This document shows, piece by piece, positions 44,101-56,109 of a stretch of 64,000 nt of DNA (positions are counted from its first letter, which is position 1; every line of letters begins with the position of its first letter). The translations under genes and the position numbers were made by a program. The notes under the pieces were generated by a model. That model was not told the origin of the DNA. It searched no databases and worked only from the letters and a program-made list of their open reading frames with translations. Origin of the DNA: Megalonaias nervosa (Eukaryota; Mollusca; Bivalvia; Unionida; Unionidae); assembly GCA_016617855.1 (NCBI GenBank), contig JAECUM010094004.1, positions 1 through 64,000 of the forward strand. Reading direction: 5' to 3'.

Positions 44101-45170
44101 GTATTTTGTTATTAAAAAAGGATTTTCACTTTTTTTGTATATTGCAAATGCCACTATTTTTCTGTATATATCATTTGGGAATAGAGTTTGAGGTCTTGTT
44201 TTGTACATTTTGTCAGAGAAAAGTGTGACATGTTTTACTTTGCCTCATAGATTCTTCATGCTCAGTACTTTAGCAGGCCTGTATAATAAATAATTAGCAT
44301 CCAACAAGTATGTGACTACAAGCTTTCATTTTAGAACAGGTATAAATGATGTAAACTAATGGATTATTTAAGTTGCATTGGTTGGAGATTGGCCCTGAGG
44401 CAACTGGAGTTTTTGACTGTCAACTTTCTGGAAGTAATATATTCAACACAAGGTTGACAGCTAACTTAAAGGAGTATCACAGGCTGTGTTGGCAGTTGAC
44501 AGCTGACTTGGAGGAAGTATACAGGCTTGTCTCGGAAGTTTGACTGCGGATGTTATGCTTGTCTTGGAAGTTTACTATTGACAAGCTGTTGACTGATGGT
44601 AACAAACAAAGAGTGCATGGTTGATGGTTGTACTGTGGTGTCAGTGACTGCGTCATGGTAAGCTGATATATTACAGGTAACATTTTGTGTGCTGATTCAG
44701 GTGTAAATTTAATTTCAGTGGCACAGGAACTTGGTTATGTAAAAATGCTCAAATTTTTTCTTTATTCGAAGTGGCAGTGTGGGGAAATTTGGAATGTATA
44801 AATGTCAAGTTAACCTTTACCATAATTTGAAGCTTTGTTCGTTAGTTCATTGCAAATTAATGGTAATTTGACTATTGGAGTTGATAGAGTTTTGTTAAAT
44901 TAAACTCCTATTTAAAACTTCAATTTTGAAAATGACGATACTGCTTTTGGGTCTGCCAACAAGTGTGATATTCACTTGTCATTTGTACCCATGGAAGTGC
45001 TTCATGCTTTTGACACCGAATATCAATGATATCAATATCAATTCATGACAGCAAATTTGATATTGATAGATCTTCTCGAGTTCATTGCTTGCACCCCCAA
45101 AAGTTTCTTATCTTGTCAGGAGTTCTGACATGAAAAGGGTGTATATCTTGGTACAGTCAAGTTCTTAAGT
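38109..45170. other. Long stretch with no gene recognised
   Basis: AT-rich, with T in excess on the plus strand. Diverged repeats are visible at 39070-39200 and 40440-40870 (ccattcagcatattctgat, gaagaaccattcagcatagt, caagaaccattcagcaaatt). A run of degenerate units lies at 44400-44600 (ggaagt, ttgacagct). No exon with supporting splice phase was found. Confidence 0.5.
40440..40870. repeat. Diverged tandem repeat (about 160-bp spacing)
   Basis: gaagaaccattcagcatagt (about 40673) and caagaaccattcagcaaatt (about 40832) both follow 'gcttgtaat(a/c)a' and precede 'tgat', with acattttatgg/acattttata after them. A related piece lies near 39165. Confidence 0.5.
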
Positions 45171-45231
45171 AGTGTTACTGTTCTCATTCTTTCTTTATTC
45201 AAGTCGTGTTACTGTTCTCATTCTTTCATTT
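45168..45231. repeat. Tandem duplication of a 35-bp pyrimidine-rich unit
   Basis: gtgttactgttctcattctttc occurs twice, about 35 bp apart. Confidence 0.85.
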
Positions 45232-45661
45232 TAGCCATGAGTCGGAGAGAAAAGTTCATTTTTTATTTACTATGGAATTCGTGGTGATTTTAAAAATCTA
45301 AGAATTGCAATAAGTTTTTAAAATTACTTTTAAACTATGTGTGGAGTAGTTGATCATTATGCACAGCAATCTGTAAATCCCTTTTCAAAAGGATGTGCTT
45401 TTTGATGGAAAAATAGGACAAGAAGTCCTGTTAAAAACAATTGTCTTAGATTAAAGTCCTTCTATTGCTGACCTTTAAAATTAGAATTTTTTTAAACTTA
45501 TTAATTTCATTTTGAGAAGTTGATGTATTTGAACATTCTGTATTTCTTTAATACTGGTCCAGTAATAAACAAAATCCAAATTCTTTTTTCTTTTTTTTTT
45601 TACATCATTGGAACTACCCTTGAAAGAATAATTTTCCACTTGTATTTTCAAATTGTTTCAG

Positions 45662-45757
45662 AAGGGAAAGAAGCAATAGCAGTACTGAAATAGCAGCCAT
45701 ATGTGCTATCTCTGGAATCAGTTCAACAGCTGTGGTGTGGTTAAGCCTAGACTTGGG
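45662..45757 (+). CDS. Candidate exon 1 of an unassigned gene (speculative)
   Basis: It is bounded by aaattgtttcag and ggggtaagt, both strong sites. The phase that matches the candidate exon at 51620 is open for its whole length (begins AGG GAA AGA, ends GAC TTG GG) and includes a hydrophobic stretch IAAICAISGISSTAVVWLSL. Another frame opens with ATG at 45701 and also reads through. No family was recognised, and a non-coding exon is equally possible. Confidence 0.25.
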
Positions 45758-46239
45758 GTAAGTTTTAAGAAGGAAGTGCATTTGTTATACTTCAAAAATT
45801 ACTTGCCTGGACTTTCACAGAATGATAGTTTGCTTCTTTATGTCTTTTGTGTGACAAATTCAGAGTTTAGAGATTTAATCTATCTGTCAATATAGCTAAC
45901 ATTATTCTGGTTCAGTTTAACTTTCTAACCTTCATGCAACATAAACACAATAGCCACACTGTAACACTCTACAAGAAGTATGAAGACCGAATGGTATTTC
46001 TTTCTACAGACCCAGAAACTGGTAATTTTACCAGATCTGTTCCATTGCATTTCCTGATTGCTGTCATTAGTTTGGACAAGGTCGGCTACCATGGTGTCCA
46101 CAGGCAAGGCACTTTCCTCCAATAGCCTTGTCAATAAATAACCATTTTGTTTTGTTGCTATGCCATACAATACCAAAACAAAAGTAATTTCACACAATAA
46201 ATCAAGTTCTCTACCATCTACAGTGATCAAGCTTTGTGG

Positions 46240-46920
46240 ATTGGTTGTACTTGGGGTAAGGAAGAAGTTATTGATTTTGGGGTGAAAGGTCTAGGTCACT
46301 GTCATTTTGTTAAAATGGTTTCTGTACAACAAGTTGACTCTTGCACCATCTCAGACTTCGTGGATGGCTTGCACTTGGTGTCAGGAAAACCCTGTTAAAA
46401 AAAAAAAAAAACAGCTCAAGGTCAATGACAGGGTTAAAAAATTGGTGTCTGCATTATGTTGGTTCTTCATGTCATGTCCAAAATATTTTAGATGGCAGTA
46501 AGGAAGAAACTGGTCTATTTTGGGGTGAAAAGAGTTTAGGTTGAGGCCACTGTGACATCATTGCTCTGGTTTCTGGACAGTAATGTTGGGTTTATGCAAC
46601 AGATTTTGGTCAGACTTTGTCTATGGCTTTCACTTGGGCCCCTCTCCTCCCAAATATGTGCATTTCCTATTGTAATGGTTTTAAATTTGTATTGGTAGGT
46701 GTGGTGGGTTTATCTATATATAGCCCTTCAAAGTACTGGTCAAAATCAGCTCAATTAAATGCATTTTTATGGCGGGGGGGTTGTTGCTTGGGTCAGCAAT
46801 GAGAAATAGAGATGGTTGGCTGACCAGAAACACTGGATTGGAGGGGGAGCCTTAGGATGAGGAATAACCCTCTTGAATTTGATGTCAAAAGATGAAAGGT
46901 AAAAGTCAATGACTGAAAAG
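46240..46920. repeat. Diverged repeat with 'gattttggggtgaaaggtctaggtcactg' motif
   Basis: attgattttggggtgaaagg, then ctaggtcactg, then tggtttctgtacaacaa recurs as ttttggggtgaaaagagttt, gaggccactgtgacatcatt, ggtttctggacagtaa. Similar units occur at 55620-55830 and, in reverse, near 60470-60700. Confidence 0.55.
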
Positions 46921-47104
46921 AAAAGATTCTGCACAAATTATATAGGACCTATATAGAGGACTATTAAACATGGGGCAGGCATATAATTTTCTGTTCACAT
47001 GCTCTTGTTAGATCTTAAATTGACACCATATTGTTATTGTACAGATGTGCCATTAAACCCAATACATAAATACATGCTTCACCTGTGAACTTAAAACGTA
47101 TATA

Positions 47105-47637
47105 AATACCATAGAGGACCTTGATGTTCGGTTTACTAAATTTCTTGTAGAAAATTGAACCTTCCTCTTTCAGTTACTAGTGTTGCTGGCAATTTATTTC
47201 GCACACATTTTCAAGACAGTAAAATCGCAAAGGATTACTTGTGTGCTAGAATGAAAGCAGTTCAGAAAAAATTCACACAGAATTCAGTTCATCAGTGAAA
47301 GATGATGGTACATTGGAATAGACGATTGAAAAAAATAAAAAAACAAGGTGTGGAAAAGGCTCGTATAAACAGCCTGAGTCTGAGTGTGTGTTGCACTTTT
47401 GCACCTTCTTTATGGGCACCCAAATGGAACAGGGTGCCTGTTCAGAAGGTGCAAGAGTGCAAGACATGCATCATTGACATTAAATAATTAAGTAAGGTAC
47501 TGTCTTACTTTACTGATGGTTGTAGATGTTGTAAATAGTTACATGTGCATTAAAGTTTTAAAAATCAATCTTCCTGAAAATCAGTATTTTTGTCATGTGC
47601 AATCAGTATTTTTTTTACTCAGGGGTTGGCAGCTATG
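47105..47637 (+). mobile_element. Truncated hAT-like element, copy of 34625-35170
   Basis: Collinear with 34625-35170: accttcctctttcagttact, agtgttgc, atttatttcgcacac, then the hairpin, then the right end ggggttggcagctatg. The left end is missing. It carries the same subterminal hairpin (47393-47463). Confidence 0.75.
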
Positions 47638-48289
47638 GTGGTGTTCATGCAGAACACTGTCATAATGAAGCTCTTGCTTTATTATTAAAGCCTCTTCTGG
47701 AAAACTCGTCCAGTAAACAAAAATCTTGAAGAATAAGGGGAAAATCAGCCTCCTAAAATATCCAAACAATTGGCACAGTATTATTAAAAATAATATTCAG
47801 ATGCTTTTTCATGATTACATTTTATTGGACATATTGTTTTGATTTTAGTATTGCCCATGAAAGTAAAGATGATTGCTGTTACCCTTGGGTTTTGACACGT
47901 GAAATTTAAATATGACCCATTTTTGATGCACAGAAATTTGGACTTGTGTGTCTTTTTGACACGCATAAATTTGGACTGGAGCACAATCTTAATTACCCTT
48001 GCTTTGCCTCCGGTGTAGTTTCTTTCTAAGAGTGTGCTGTCCATAACAAATTTACTGTAGGAGGCACTGATTGACATCTGCTCAAGAACAGTTTATATGT
48101 TGATGGCCAATAATATCTCACCAATGGAAGATGTATATGCACTGGGCGGAACTAACGCTTAGGTGCAACTGAATTTGATTGAATTGTTTTTAGACTACGT
48201 TTGAAGTTTATGATAGAGGAGGAGGAAACAGTTAAGACATGAATGGACTGCCTTTTGATCACATATCAGAACTGGCATGTTTGGTCTTC

Positions 48290-48610
48290 AAATTTAATCT
48301 ACTGATCAGAACTGGAGCATATGGGGGCTCGCAAAGCTGGTTGTCAAGGTGTGGACCAGCTATAATAATTTTATTGGCAATTAATTTGCTTCATTTGGCG
48401 GAATGTTTAAAACTTAGAAATCATTTATGACTTAACTGGATTCATTTCTGATAAAATATTGGCTTTTGTTTGTGCTTTAAACTATAATCAGTTACACAAA
48501 ATGGGAAATGTGGCTTCTCGCAAAGCCTGTTTTCAGCATGGGATTGTGTTTTATTGGTGATTATTTGCTTTAAATCAGCAAAACTTTTAAAGCACTGAGT
48601 TTTATTTAAT
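48290..48610. repeat. Diverged tandem duplication, about 185-bp period
   Basis: ggctcgcaaagctggttgtc (48325) recurs as cttctcgcaaagcctgtttt (48513), each followed by an attggcaattaatttgctt/attggtgattatttgcttt stretch and by aaaactta/aaaactttt. Confidence 0.6.
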
Positions 48611-48704
48611 GGATTATTCAGGAAAAAATGAACTTTGTGCATACATCTCAACTTTAAAATCACAATGGCACAAAGAAGTACTTTTTTTTTTGTCTCATTC
48701 TCAG

Positions 48705-48837
48705 AAATGACCTGATGATGAATTTCTTACCCTCAGACTCCAAAGAAACAAAGGTTCTGTCATCTCTGAGGAGAAGGAGGGGAATCAATCTCCGAAATTT
48801 GATAGAAAATTTAAGAATGAGTGGAAAAGTGAACTGA
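48705..48837 (+). CDS. Candidate alternative terminal exon (speculative)
   Basis: It follows tctcattctcag. In the phase left by 45662-45757 it stays open for 43 codons (NDLMMNFLPSDSKET..., LSSLRRRRGINLRNLIENL) and ends in TGA, 15 bp before a pogo-like element. A second acceptor (ttaccctcag, 48739) opens another frame of 36 codons, Lys/Glu-rich. There is no known homologue in my memory; it could be chance. Confidence 0.15.
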
Positions 48838-48852
48838 CAAAACTGTGATGTA

Positions 48853-50803
48853 CAGTCAAACCCACTTATCTCGACCTCAGTTATCTCGAGAACCCACGTA
48901 TTTTAAGCGTTTTGTTTCGGTCCTGAACAAATTCTTTGTTATGCTATTTTTTCCCTGCTTATCTTGACCCCTGTTAAGTCGATAACCCCGTTGTATTGGG
49001 CATAAGTTTTGGTCTGAAGTAACGTGTGGACCCGCTTATTGCGATGAAATGCAACTTTTAACGTCCATCTCAGAGCAAATGATCCGGCATTTCCGCTATT
49101 ACTGGTACCTCGTGCCGGCAATGAAAGTAAAAGTCGCCACAAGACCAAATTTTACCGGTACGAATGATGATCAACCAATCTCATCTATGCATGGCTTATC
49201 ACTTGCATAGAGTGGAGAAGATTATATTGTAAAACAATATTTTAGAGTAAGGAAATTGAATGAATGCCTTTCTGACCTTTACATAACCTGCGTTCAAAAT
49301 GGACATTATCACATGTCAACACCATGACAACATTGTATCGCCCAGGGTACGATTGTTCTTGCGTTAGTTTTACTAATTTTTTGTTGTTTATTTTTTTCTT
49401 CAATTTTGTGAAACTGGAGTTTGTATGAAGTAAAGAAGCTAAAGTTCAGTGAACCTTAAGGATAATGACCCAAGCTGTTTGTCTATTCATGCATGTATTT
49501 ACATCAGGAGAAATATGACTTATAAAACACAAAGATATAAAGCAAGCATGATTAGAATCAACACAATAACAGCTAACTGCAGTAACAAACGGATTGTTTT
49601 CCTTCACGTCCGCGTCACTTAGAGTTTCAATCCTCTTTCAAGACAAACTTGGTATTCTTTTGTAGGGCTTGAAGTAAGAAAACTGAACAAATATAAGCAC
49701 TTTGCTATAGATATTTTTAGCAAAAGACTAAAAAATATAAATACCATTACAGCAATAGAAAGCCTTACATCTTCTATAAAAAGAAATGCATTAAAAAATA
49801 GAATTAAAGATGAACGACGACTAACCAACAAAACCTAATTGATCAAAGGCAATGCCATGGATAGAAATACCTCTCCCTTTGAGAAGGTATGTTGATGTAA
49901 TCTGCCATACACCAACAACTTAAAAAAAATGTATAAACAGAGAGAAACCTCAATTCAAAAATTATTTTTTCAAAATTGTGTCTTCAGGGAACATGTCTAA
50001 ACACTAATAATGGGTGAACAGGGAAAATACACATCAAAGCTTTGGTATTTCTATACAAAAAATGAGGGAATATTCCCAAAGTTCTTAATCAGTTCTTTAT
50101 GCTGGGACGGGTCTGTGGGATAGCCACAAATAAAGAAGTACAAATTTTCAGGTCAAGTCGCAAGTGTGTGTGTGTTTTGAAAAGGGGCATAACTTGAACA
50201 GAAGCTTTTCTTGTGACACTGGTAAAGAAGCAAATTTTATCGGTAAAGACCGGCATATACTGGTGTAAAGGAACCTTTGACGATAAAAAAAACTATTGAT
50301 TTTCATCACAATATTGGTCAGTTACATTTTGCTGCTAGTCACAAGTCAACTCTAACGAAAGAAAATACTTATCTAAAAAAAAAGTCTAGTCCTACATGTA
50401 CATGAACTAAATTGGCCTAGATTTTGGATAGCATTTGAAAATCGTTGTCTTGCTGAGGCTACCAAAGGGATGAGGCTATTCACAGGGAAATAAAAATAAC
50501 TTCAGACCGCTGACATTGTTGCAGTAACTTATTGTTGTAAAAATGTGTGACTTGTTATTTAATCTCATTAAAAAGACATCCAATCTTCTTTTGTCTGCAA
50601 CTAGATGTGACTGAATTATTATTTTTATTGTGCATTAGAAATGCCATTTGTTTTTAGAAACAAAACTTCTCAATTTTGGTACTTCAGATGCATAATCATT
50701 GTTCTGCAGTAGATTTATCAACTAAACCCTGATATCTCGGGACACGGTTATGTCAACTATTTTTTGACAACCCCGACGTAATCGAGATGACCGGGTTTGA
50801 CTG
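48853..50803. mobile_element. pogo/Tigger-like DNA transposon with TA target site
   Basis: The left end CAGTCAAACCCACTTATCTC and right end gagatgaccgggtttgactg form a TIR. TA lies on both sides (48851-48852 and 50804-50805). It is 1951 bp. A left subterminal stretch (cttatctcgacctcagttat, ttatcttgacccctgttaag) repeats the end motif, typical of pogo relatives. No transposase motif could be read, so it is non-autonomous or decayed. Confidence 0.85.
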
Positions 50804-50805
50804 TA

Positions 50806-51619
50806 CATCCTTGATATCTGAATAATATATAACCTTCACAGTTGTGTGGGTATATGTTTACATATAAAATGATTTGAGCAGATCATAATAGAATATACTT
50901 AGAAGTTGAATATATAATAAAGTATAAAATAATCCTCTGTTTTGTATACAAAATACACATAGTTAAAAAGAAAAACATTTTCACAAAAATCCTATTGTAT
51001 GTTTCTCATAAGATACAGTACAAAAAATTCTCATTATTCAGCACAAGACAAGAAATCTTAAACATCATTTGTTTCCACTAATAATGAGGAATCATAGCTA
51101 TGGACTCATGTCTGTTCAAAAGAATTGACTTGAGAGTTCATTTTTGACTCTTGAGATATTGGAGTTGGTGGTCAACTGACTCTTCAGTTTTGAATTCTGT
51201 TGAGAACCCTGTATGTAAACACACATACCCTTCCCCAAACATGCAGCTCGTGTTGAGTTGAGACGTCTGGCAACAATTACTGGACCTACATGGGATTCAG
51301 AACTGCCCCAAGTGTAATTGCAAACATTTAAGATGCATCAGAGCACATTTCTAAACTTTTAACATAAATGTTTTACAAGTCGACTATAACAGTGCTTGAT
51401 ATTTCGTTATATTGTACTGAAAATTGGTCCAGTGTGAAAAATACAGACTACCTTACAGAGAAGGTCTTTGTAGTGTTGGCAGATATGAATTATATACAGG
51501 CTATGATCTTTTTTCCATTTTTCACAAGAAAATTTATTTTCTAGTTCCCCTTAGGTTCTGCATAAATGGATTCTATTGTATATTAAATTTAGTTTCTCTT
51601 TCTTTTTAATGGTAAACAG
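50806..51619. other. No gene recognised
   Basis: AT-rich; would be intron if the candidate gene is real. Confidence 0.4.
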
Positions 51620-51775
51620 AATGGTGGAGAAAACAGATTTTGGCTGGAAACACAATGTTACCAGATTGATGAGACTAGCAACATGGCATTCAGCACCTTT
51701 GAGAGAACAGTGTATATTGTGCCCACAGGTCAATAACAGGGCACCATTACACAACAAGGTTAAAGATATTCAGGG
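51620..51775 (+). CDS. Candidate exon 2 of an unassigned gene (speculative)
   Basis: It follows taatggtaaacag and ends before gtgaga. After splicing to 45662-45757 the second codon is an ATG in good context (GGGAATGG), so translation could also begin here. It encodes MVEKTDFGWKHNVTRLMRLA, continues with TWHSAPLREQCILCPQ, and ends KVKDIQG across the next junction, phase 2. The Cys-x2-Cys pair is the only motif. Together with 55168-55228 it gives a 71-residue protein. Not recognised. Confidence 0.28.
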
Positions 51776-52287
51776 GTGAGATGTTAACTTGTTTTATAAA
51801 AATTCAGCAGCATTTTTGATGATTATACAAGACTTGGAAGGTGGGTCTTATTGAATAAGTGTAATTGTATGTGCAATATTTGCTTATTCTGAAAGTATTC
51901 ACTATTCATTATTTCAGTCAGTACGAAACCTACGTCACTCATGAAAGTACGCTCACATTACACCAACATGTAATGGCCATAGATAAGGATGCTTATCTGG
52001 AGCTGGGGTGCATCAGCTCCATCACAGTTTTCATTTGATTGATGTCACTAAAATGCTAGTGTCTATTGTAACTCACATTTGTCAGGTTCATCTCGGTATC
52101 TACTTCAAAAACTCGCCTAGACTTAAAGAATTAATAATGTTTACTTTATAATTTTTGTCAGCATGGATTTTTTGTGTGTGCAATTTCATGATGTTTGATT
52201 TTGTCATCTTGTTATATGTTTTCATGTGTTATCTAATACTGAAAAGCACTTATAGCTTCGAAAGATTAGGCACTGTACAAGTCCATA

Positions 52288-52298
52288 TGATGATGATG

Positions 52299-52336
<38 letters not shown>
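52288..52336. repeat. (ATG)n(ATT)n microsatellite
   Basis: Four TGA units followed by about twelve TTA units. Confidence 0.95.
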
Positions 52337-52570
52337 CTTAGCAGTTAGGGCTACATTAAGCTGACTGACATTAGTCACTTATGAAAGATATTAGATTCAA
52401 ATAAAATACTTTGTTGTGCCTGCACTAGCAAATGATGATATGGGTAGATATCACTTTTCCATTGGCAGCGACATCAATTTTAAATTGCATGATCAAGTTT
52501 TTATTTAAATTTGGTTACATCTGGAGGGAGACACCAATTTCATTGTAACCTTAAATTACACATTACAAGT

Positions 52571-52738
52571 ATTGTAGACCGCTCTGGTGGCCTAAGTGGC
52601 TAGAGTGTCCGCCTTGGATGTGGCAGGGTGTCATAATGCCAGAGTGCTAGACATCACTATAAACTGCCACACTGCAGACATCATAGTGAAATGACTTAAA
52701 ATTGTTAAAGCTAAGTCAGAAATCTAAATCAAACACAC
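52571..52738 (+). repeat. tRNA-derived SINE, internally deleted
   Basis: The A-box region tggcctaagtggctagagtg joins directly to the 3' part catcactataaactgccaca, lacking the B box and central domain seen at 57960 and 59725. The end agtcagaaatctaaatc resembles the tail of the 59725 copy. Confidence 0.65.
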
Positions 52739-54299
52739 ATACACTTAAGTTTTTATCATGGAGCAATGGCATGCTATTCCTTCATCTTTTCAGATTTTTC
52801 TGGAAAATTGAAGTTTCTATCATTAGTTAACATTTGAGGGCAGAAAAATCCACATTTCTGCTTGACTTTTAAAAGGTGCTACACGGGTAAGGATGACCAG
52901 CAACAAAAGAAATCATATTGTGGCCACATGTTTACCCTGTGCTTGCACTAGAAGTTGTGTAAAAATTGACTGGCACAACTCTGCCATTCGCATAGTTTAA
53001 TTTAGAGGATGTTATTGTGCCATTGGTATAATTGAAAATGTCACTAGCTCTTTTGGAAAATTCTTGTGCACCAGGATTTTGCATAAAAACCACAATGGAA
53101 TTCTCCCAGTACTTGAATGCACCATTTAACTATTTATTTGCTGAGAAGTACAATTACTGATGTAGCATCCTCATCAGTGAGCTGCTTATTGAAATATGCA
53201 ATTGAAGTTTGACAACATAGCAGTTTCTTTTCTTTTTACATGCAAAGTAGAGCTATTGTATGTGCAAGTTCAGTTATCTTAGAATGAAGAGAAAGCAGTT
53301 GATTAATTTGGCCTATAGTTAGCAAGATCATCAGGTAGTTTGCTAGTTGAATAGCAAACCTGCTGACACTTCAGTATTTGACACAAGTCGTATAGAAATG
53401 ACCCTTAAAATACAGGCTTGAAAAATAATAGCAAAAATTATGCAAATAAGTAAAATCCTGATAAAAGCTTGTCCTGTTTTAGGTTTGGATTTGGGTTTCA
53501 TAATGAGGTTCAGTGGAGTTTGTCAGAAAAACAGGCTAACTTTACACACATACCTCAAACACTTTAAACTGCACATTCTTTCAGGCAAAATGTCTCTATG
53601 ATCAAGCTGTTGCTTAATGGAATTTTCAAAAAATGGCATCCAACAAACGATACATGTTGCAGACAAAAGGGACAATAAGCCTCTTAAAATGTTTAAATTG
53701 CACAAAAGAATAACATGGAAATCTCTGATTCTTGTGTGGAAAAATTCAGGAAGACAATTAGATTTATTGGACATGTTGATTTGAGTATGTCTTAAGGTTG
53801 AAGAGATGTTTGTCATTGCAATCTGAAATTAATGGAAAAATGCCAAAAAGAGGTTTCTAACTGCAGTTTGCAAAACTGGAAGCAATTAAGTTTGAAGCTC
53901 TAAGTAAACTTTTACAGACTTTTTAATTAGAATGTATTGTTTACTGTCACTGCATCAGACTCTGAACACACTTTTGACCTTTTTAAATGCATGTTTTCCA
54001 ACTTAACAATAGCAGAACGTGATATTTTGTTATGCCTTACTGAAAATTTGTTTTGCTTGCCAAAAAAACACCATTTTCCTTACTGGTCTTAATAGATTTG
54101 GCAGGTCTTAAATGACATATTTTGTACAAACCCATGATATTGATCATGAATTTGTTGAACGTCAGTCAAAATGTTGTGAGAAATAATTCCAAAATGAATT
54201 CAAAGTGCATTACTGCACCGATATTACTCACAAGCAAGGAAAATGCATAACAGTATTCCAAACAAATCATTGTAATGACTTGGTTATTTTTATGCTATT

Positions 54300-54304
<5 letters not shown>

Positions 54305-54361
<57 letters not shown>
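54305..54361. repeat. (TA)n microsatellite
   Basis: About 28 TA units. Confidence 0.95.
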
Positions 54362-54365
<4 letters not shown>

Positions 54366-55167
54366 TTAAACATGTCTGTGATAGAATATTCATCTTGGAA
54401 ATATTAACATAAATTTATATTGATATCTTGAATAAAGTTCTTCGTTTATGATTATGTAATAAATTTAATTCTTATCATTCAAACTAGTAACTGTATTCCA
54501 CTATATAGAGGAATAACTGATATTTTAAGCATAATTTTGGGTGATGTTTCATAACTAGCCAAGTAAAAAAGAAAAGTTGTGGCCAATATAAAATTCTTTG
54601 TGGTCCCTTTGGAAAGTCTTGATGGGACAGTCATTAATCCAAGTCTGAGATTGAACCCCAATTCTAACAAGCATTGTTTTTCTTGAATCATTAGCAGTTA
54701 AATATTTGTTCTGGTATAGGTTTCAAGATGTGATTTAAATTCATCAGTTATGTTTAGAATCAGTCTTGCAAACCTTAATGAATCATTAACAGTACGATCG
54801 TTGTATAGAAATTCACCGTCAAGGTAAATTGATTTTAAATCATCAGTTGTGTTCATAGTCATAGAAAACTTGAGTTTATGGAAAAATAAATTTATAATTG
54901 ATGAAATAAAATGATAATGACTTTACGGTATCATTAAGATGCAAATGAGCCCTTAGCACCACTTTTGTACTAATTGTACAAATGAATGATGATTTACCGT
55001 ATGGCTCTAAAACGACACAGTCTCTGATTTTTGCTCAATTTTTAATCTAAATTTGTTCTCTATAAATGAAAACAGAAGCCAAAGTGGCTAGCAGATATAC
55101 TGTTAAGATTTGTTCTGGATTGTATCATGAACTATAATGTTCTTTTTGTGTTTTTGTTTTTTTACAG

Positions 55168-55228
55168 GAATCTTGCATTCACGTCGGTTTTGAGAAGTCA
55201 ACAGGAGATCAAAAAAATTTTAGAATGA
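55168..55228 (+). CDS. Candidate terminal exon of an unassigned gene (speculative)
   Basis: It follows a strong acceptor (gtttttttacag). Its phase completes the GG left by 51620-51775 and encodes NLAFTSVLRSQQEIKKILE, then TGA. ATTAAA, a usable poly(A) signal, lies 38 bp after the stop (55266-55271). The C-terminal segment looks like an amphipathic helix. Confidence 0.28.
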
Positions 55229-56109
55229 CTAATTTAGTAATTTGTTAATTACTTTTTTGTTGGAAATTAAAATTTTCAGTTCCAATTCTAATGCTTTGAA
55301 ATATTTGTGTATAGTTCTTATCAGCAGTGTGTAGCAACTGCCCAAGCAAACCCTGCAGTAGGGGGTGGGGTTAGGCAATTAGAGGCCCAAAATTCCCATT
55401 AAACAATTTTTTAAAAAAAATAATGGGAGCATCTCCTAAAATCTAAAGGAAGTGGGGGGCAGAATTTCTTGCCATGTCATAAGCAAGTTTTCTCATTTTC
55501 GTACACCCACCTTTTTTGGCAGAGCATGTCGTGCTATGACCCTGTCTGTCCTTCAGTTAACTTCTTTTCTGCGTGATGAAGTTCTACACACCTGCCTTTG
55601 CTAAGCTAGCGTGCAAGTTCTTGACAAAAGAAGGAAGTCTATTTATTTTGGAGTTAAAGGTCAAAGTTACTGACAGGAAAAAGAAAAATTATTTGCACCA
55701 ATAATGTCGACACTGCATCACAAACCTGGTCCAAACCCGAGATAACTTGCACTTTGAGTAAGGAAAAGGCAATCAGTTTTGGTGTCTAGGTCACTGTTAC
55801 GGTTAGAAGAAAATTGGTTGCAAAAGAATTGCAACCATTGCCAATTTAAAAATATCGCTTTAGACTGATGGTTTCAGCACTCAGCTAAAAAGAACAAATA
55901 TTTTACAAATTCTTGGAGATTTTTTTCAGACAGTAGAGTGAACCATCCACCCAGGGACTCTTGTTAGCTTTACTTACTTAGATCAGAAGAGCTTGCGTAA
56001 TTGCTTTTTCATCCATCATCTCGTGTTATTTAGCACAAGCTTATTATCACCACTCCCGAAATTTACTGGAAGATTACCAGAGAATTTGACAGACACATTT
56101 ATTCCAAGG

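Noticed and set aside
45925..46230. Minus-strand 101-codon frame
   Set aside because: No family motif and no splice support; it overlaps repeat-like sequence that continues at 46240.
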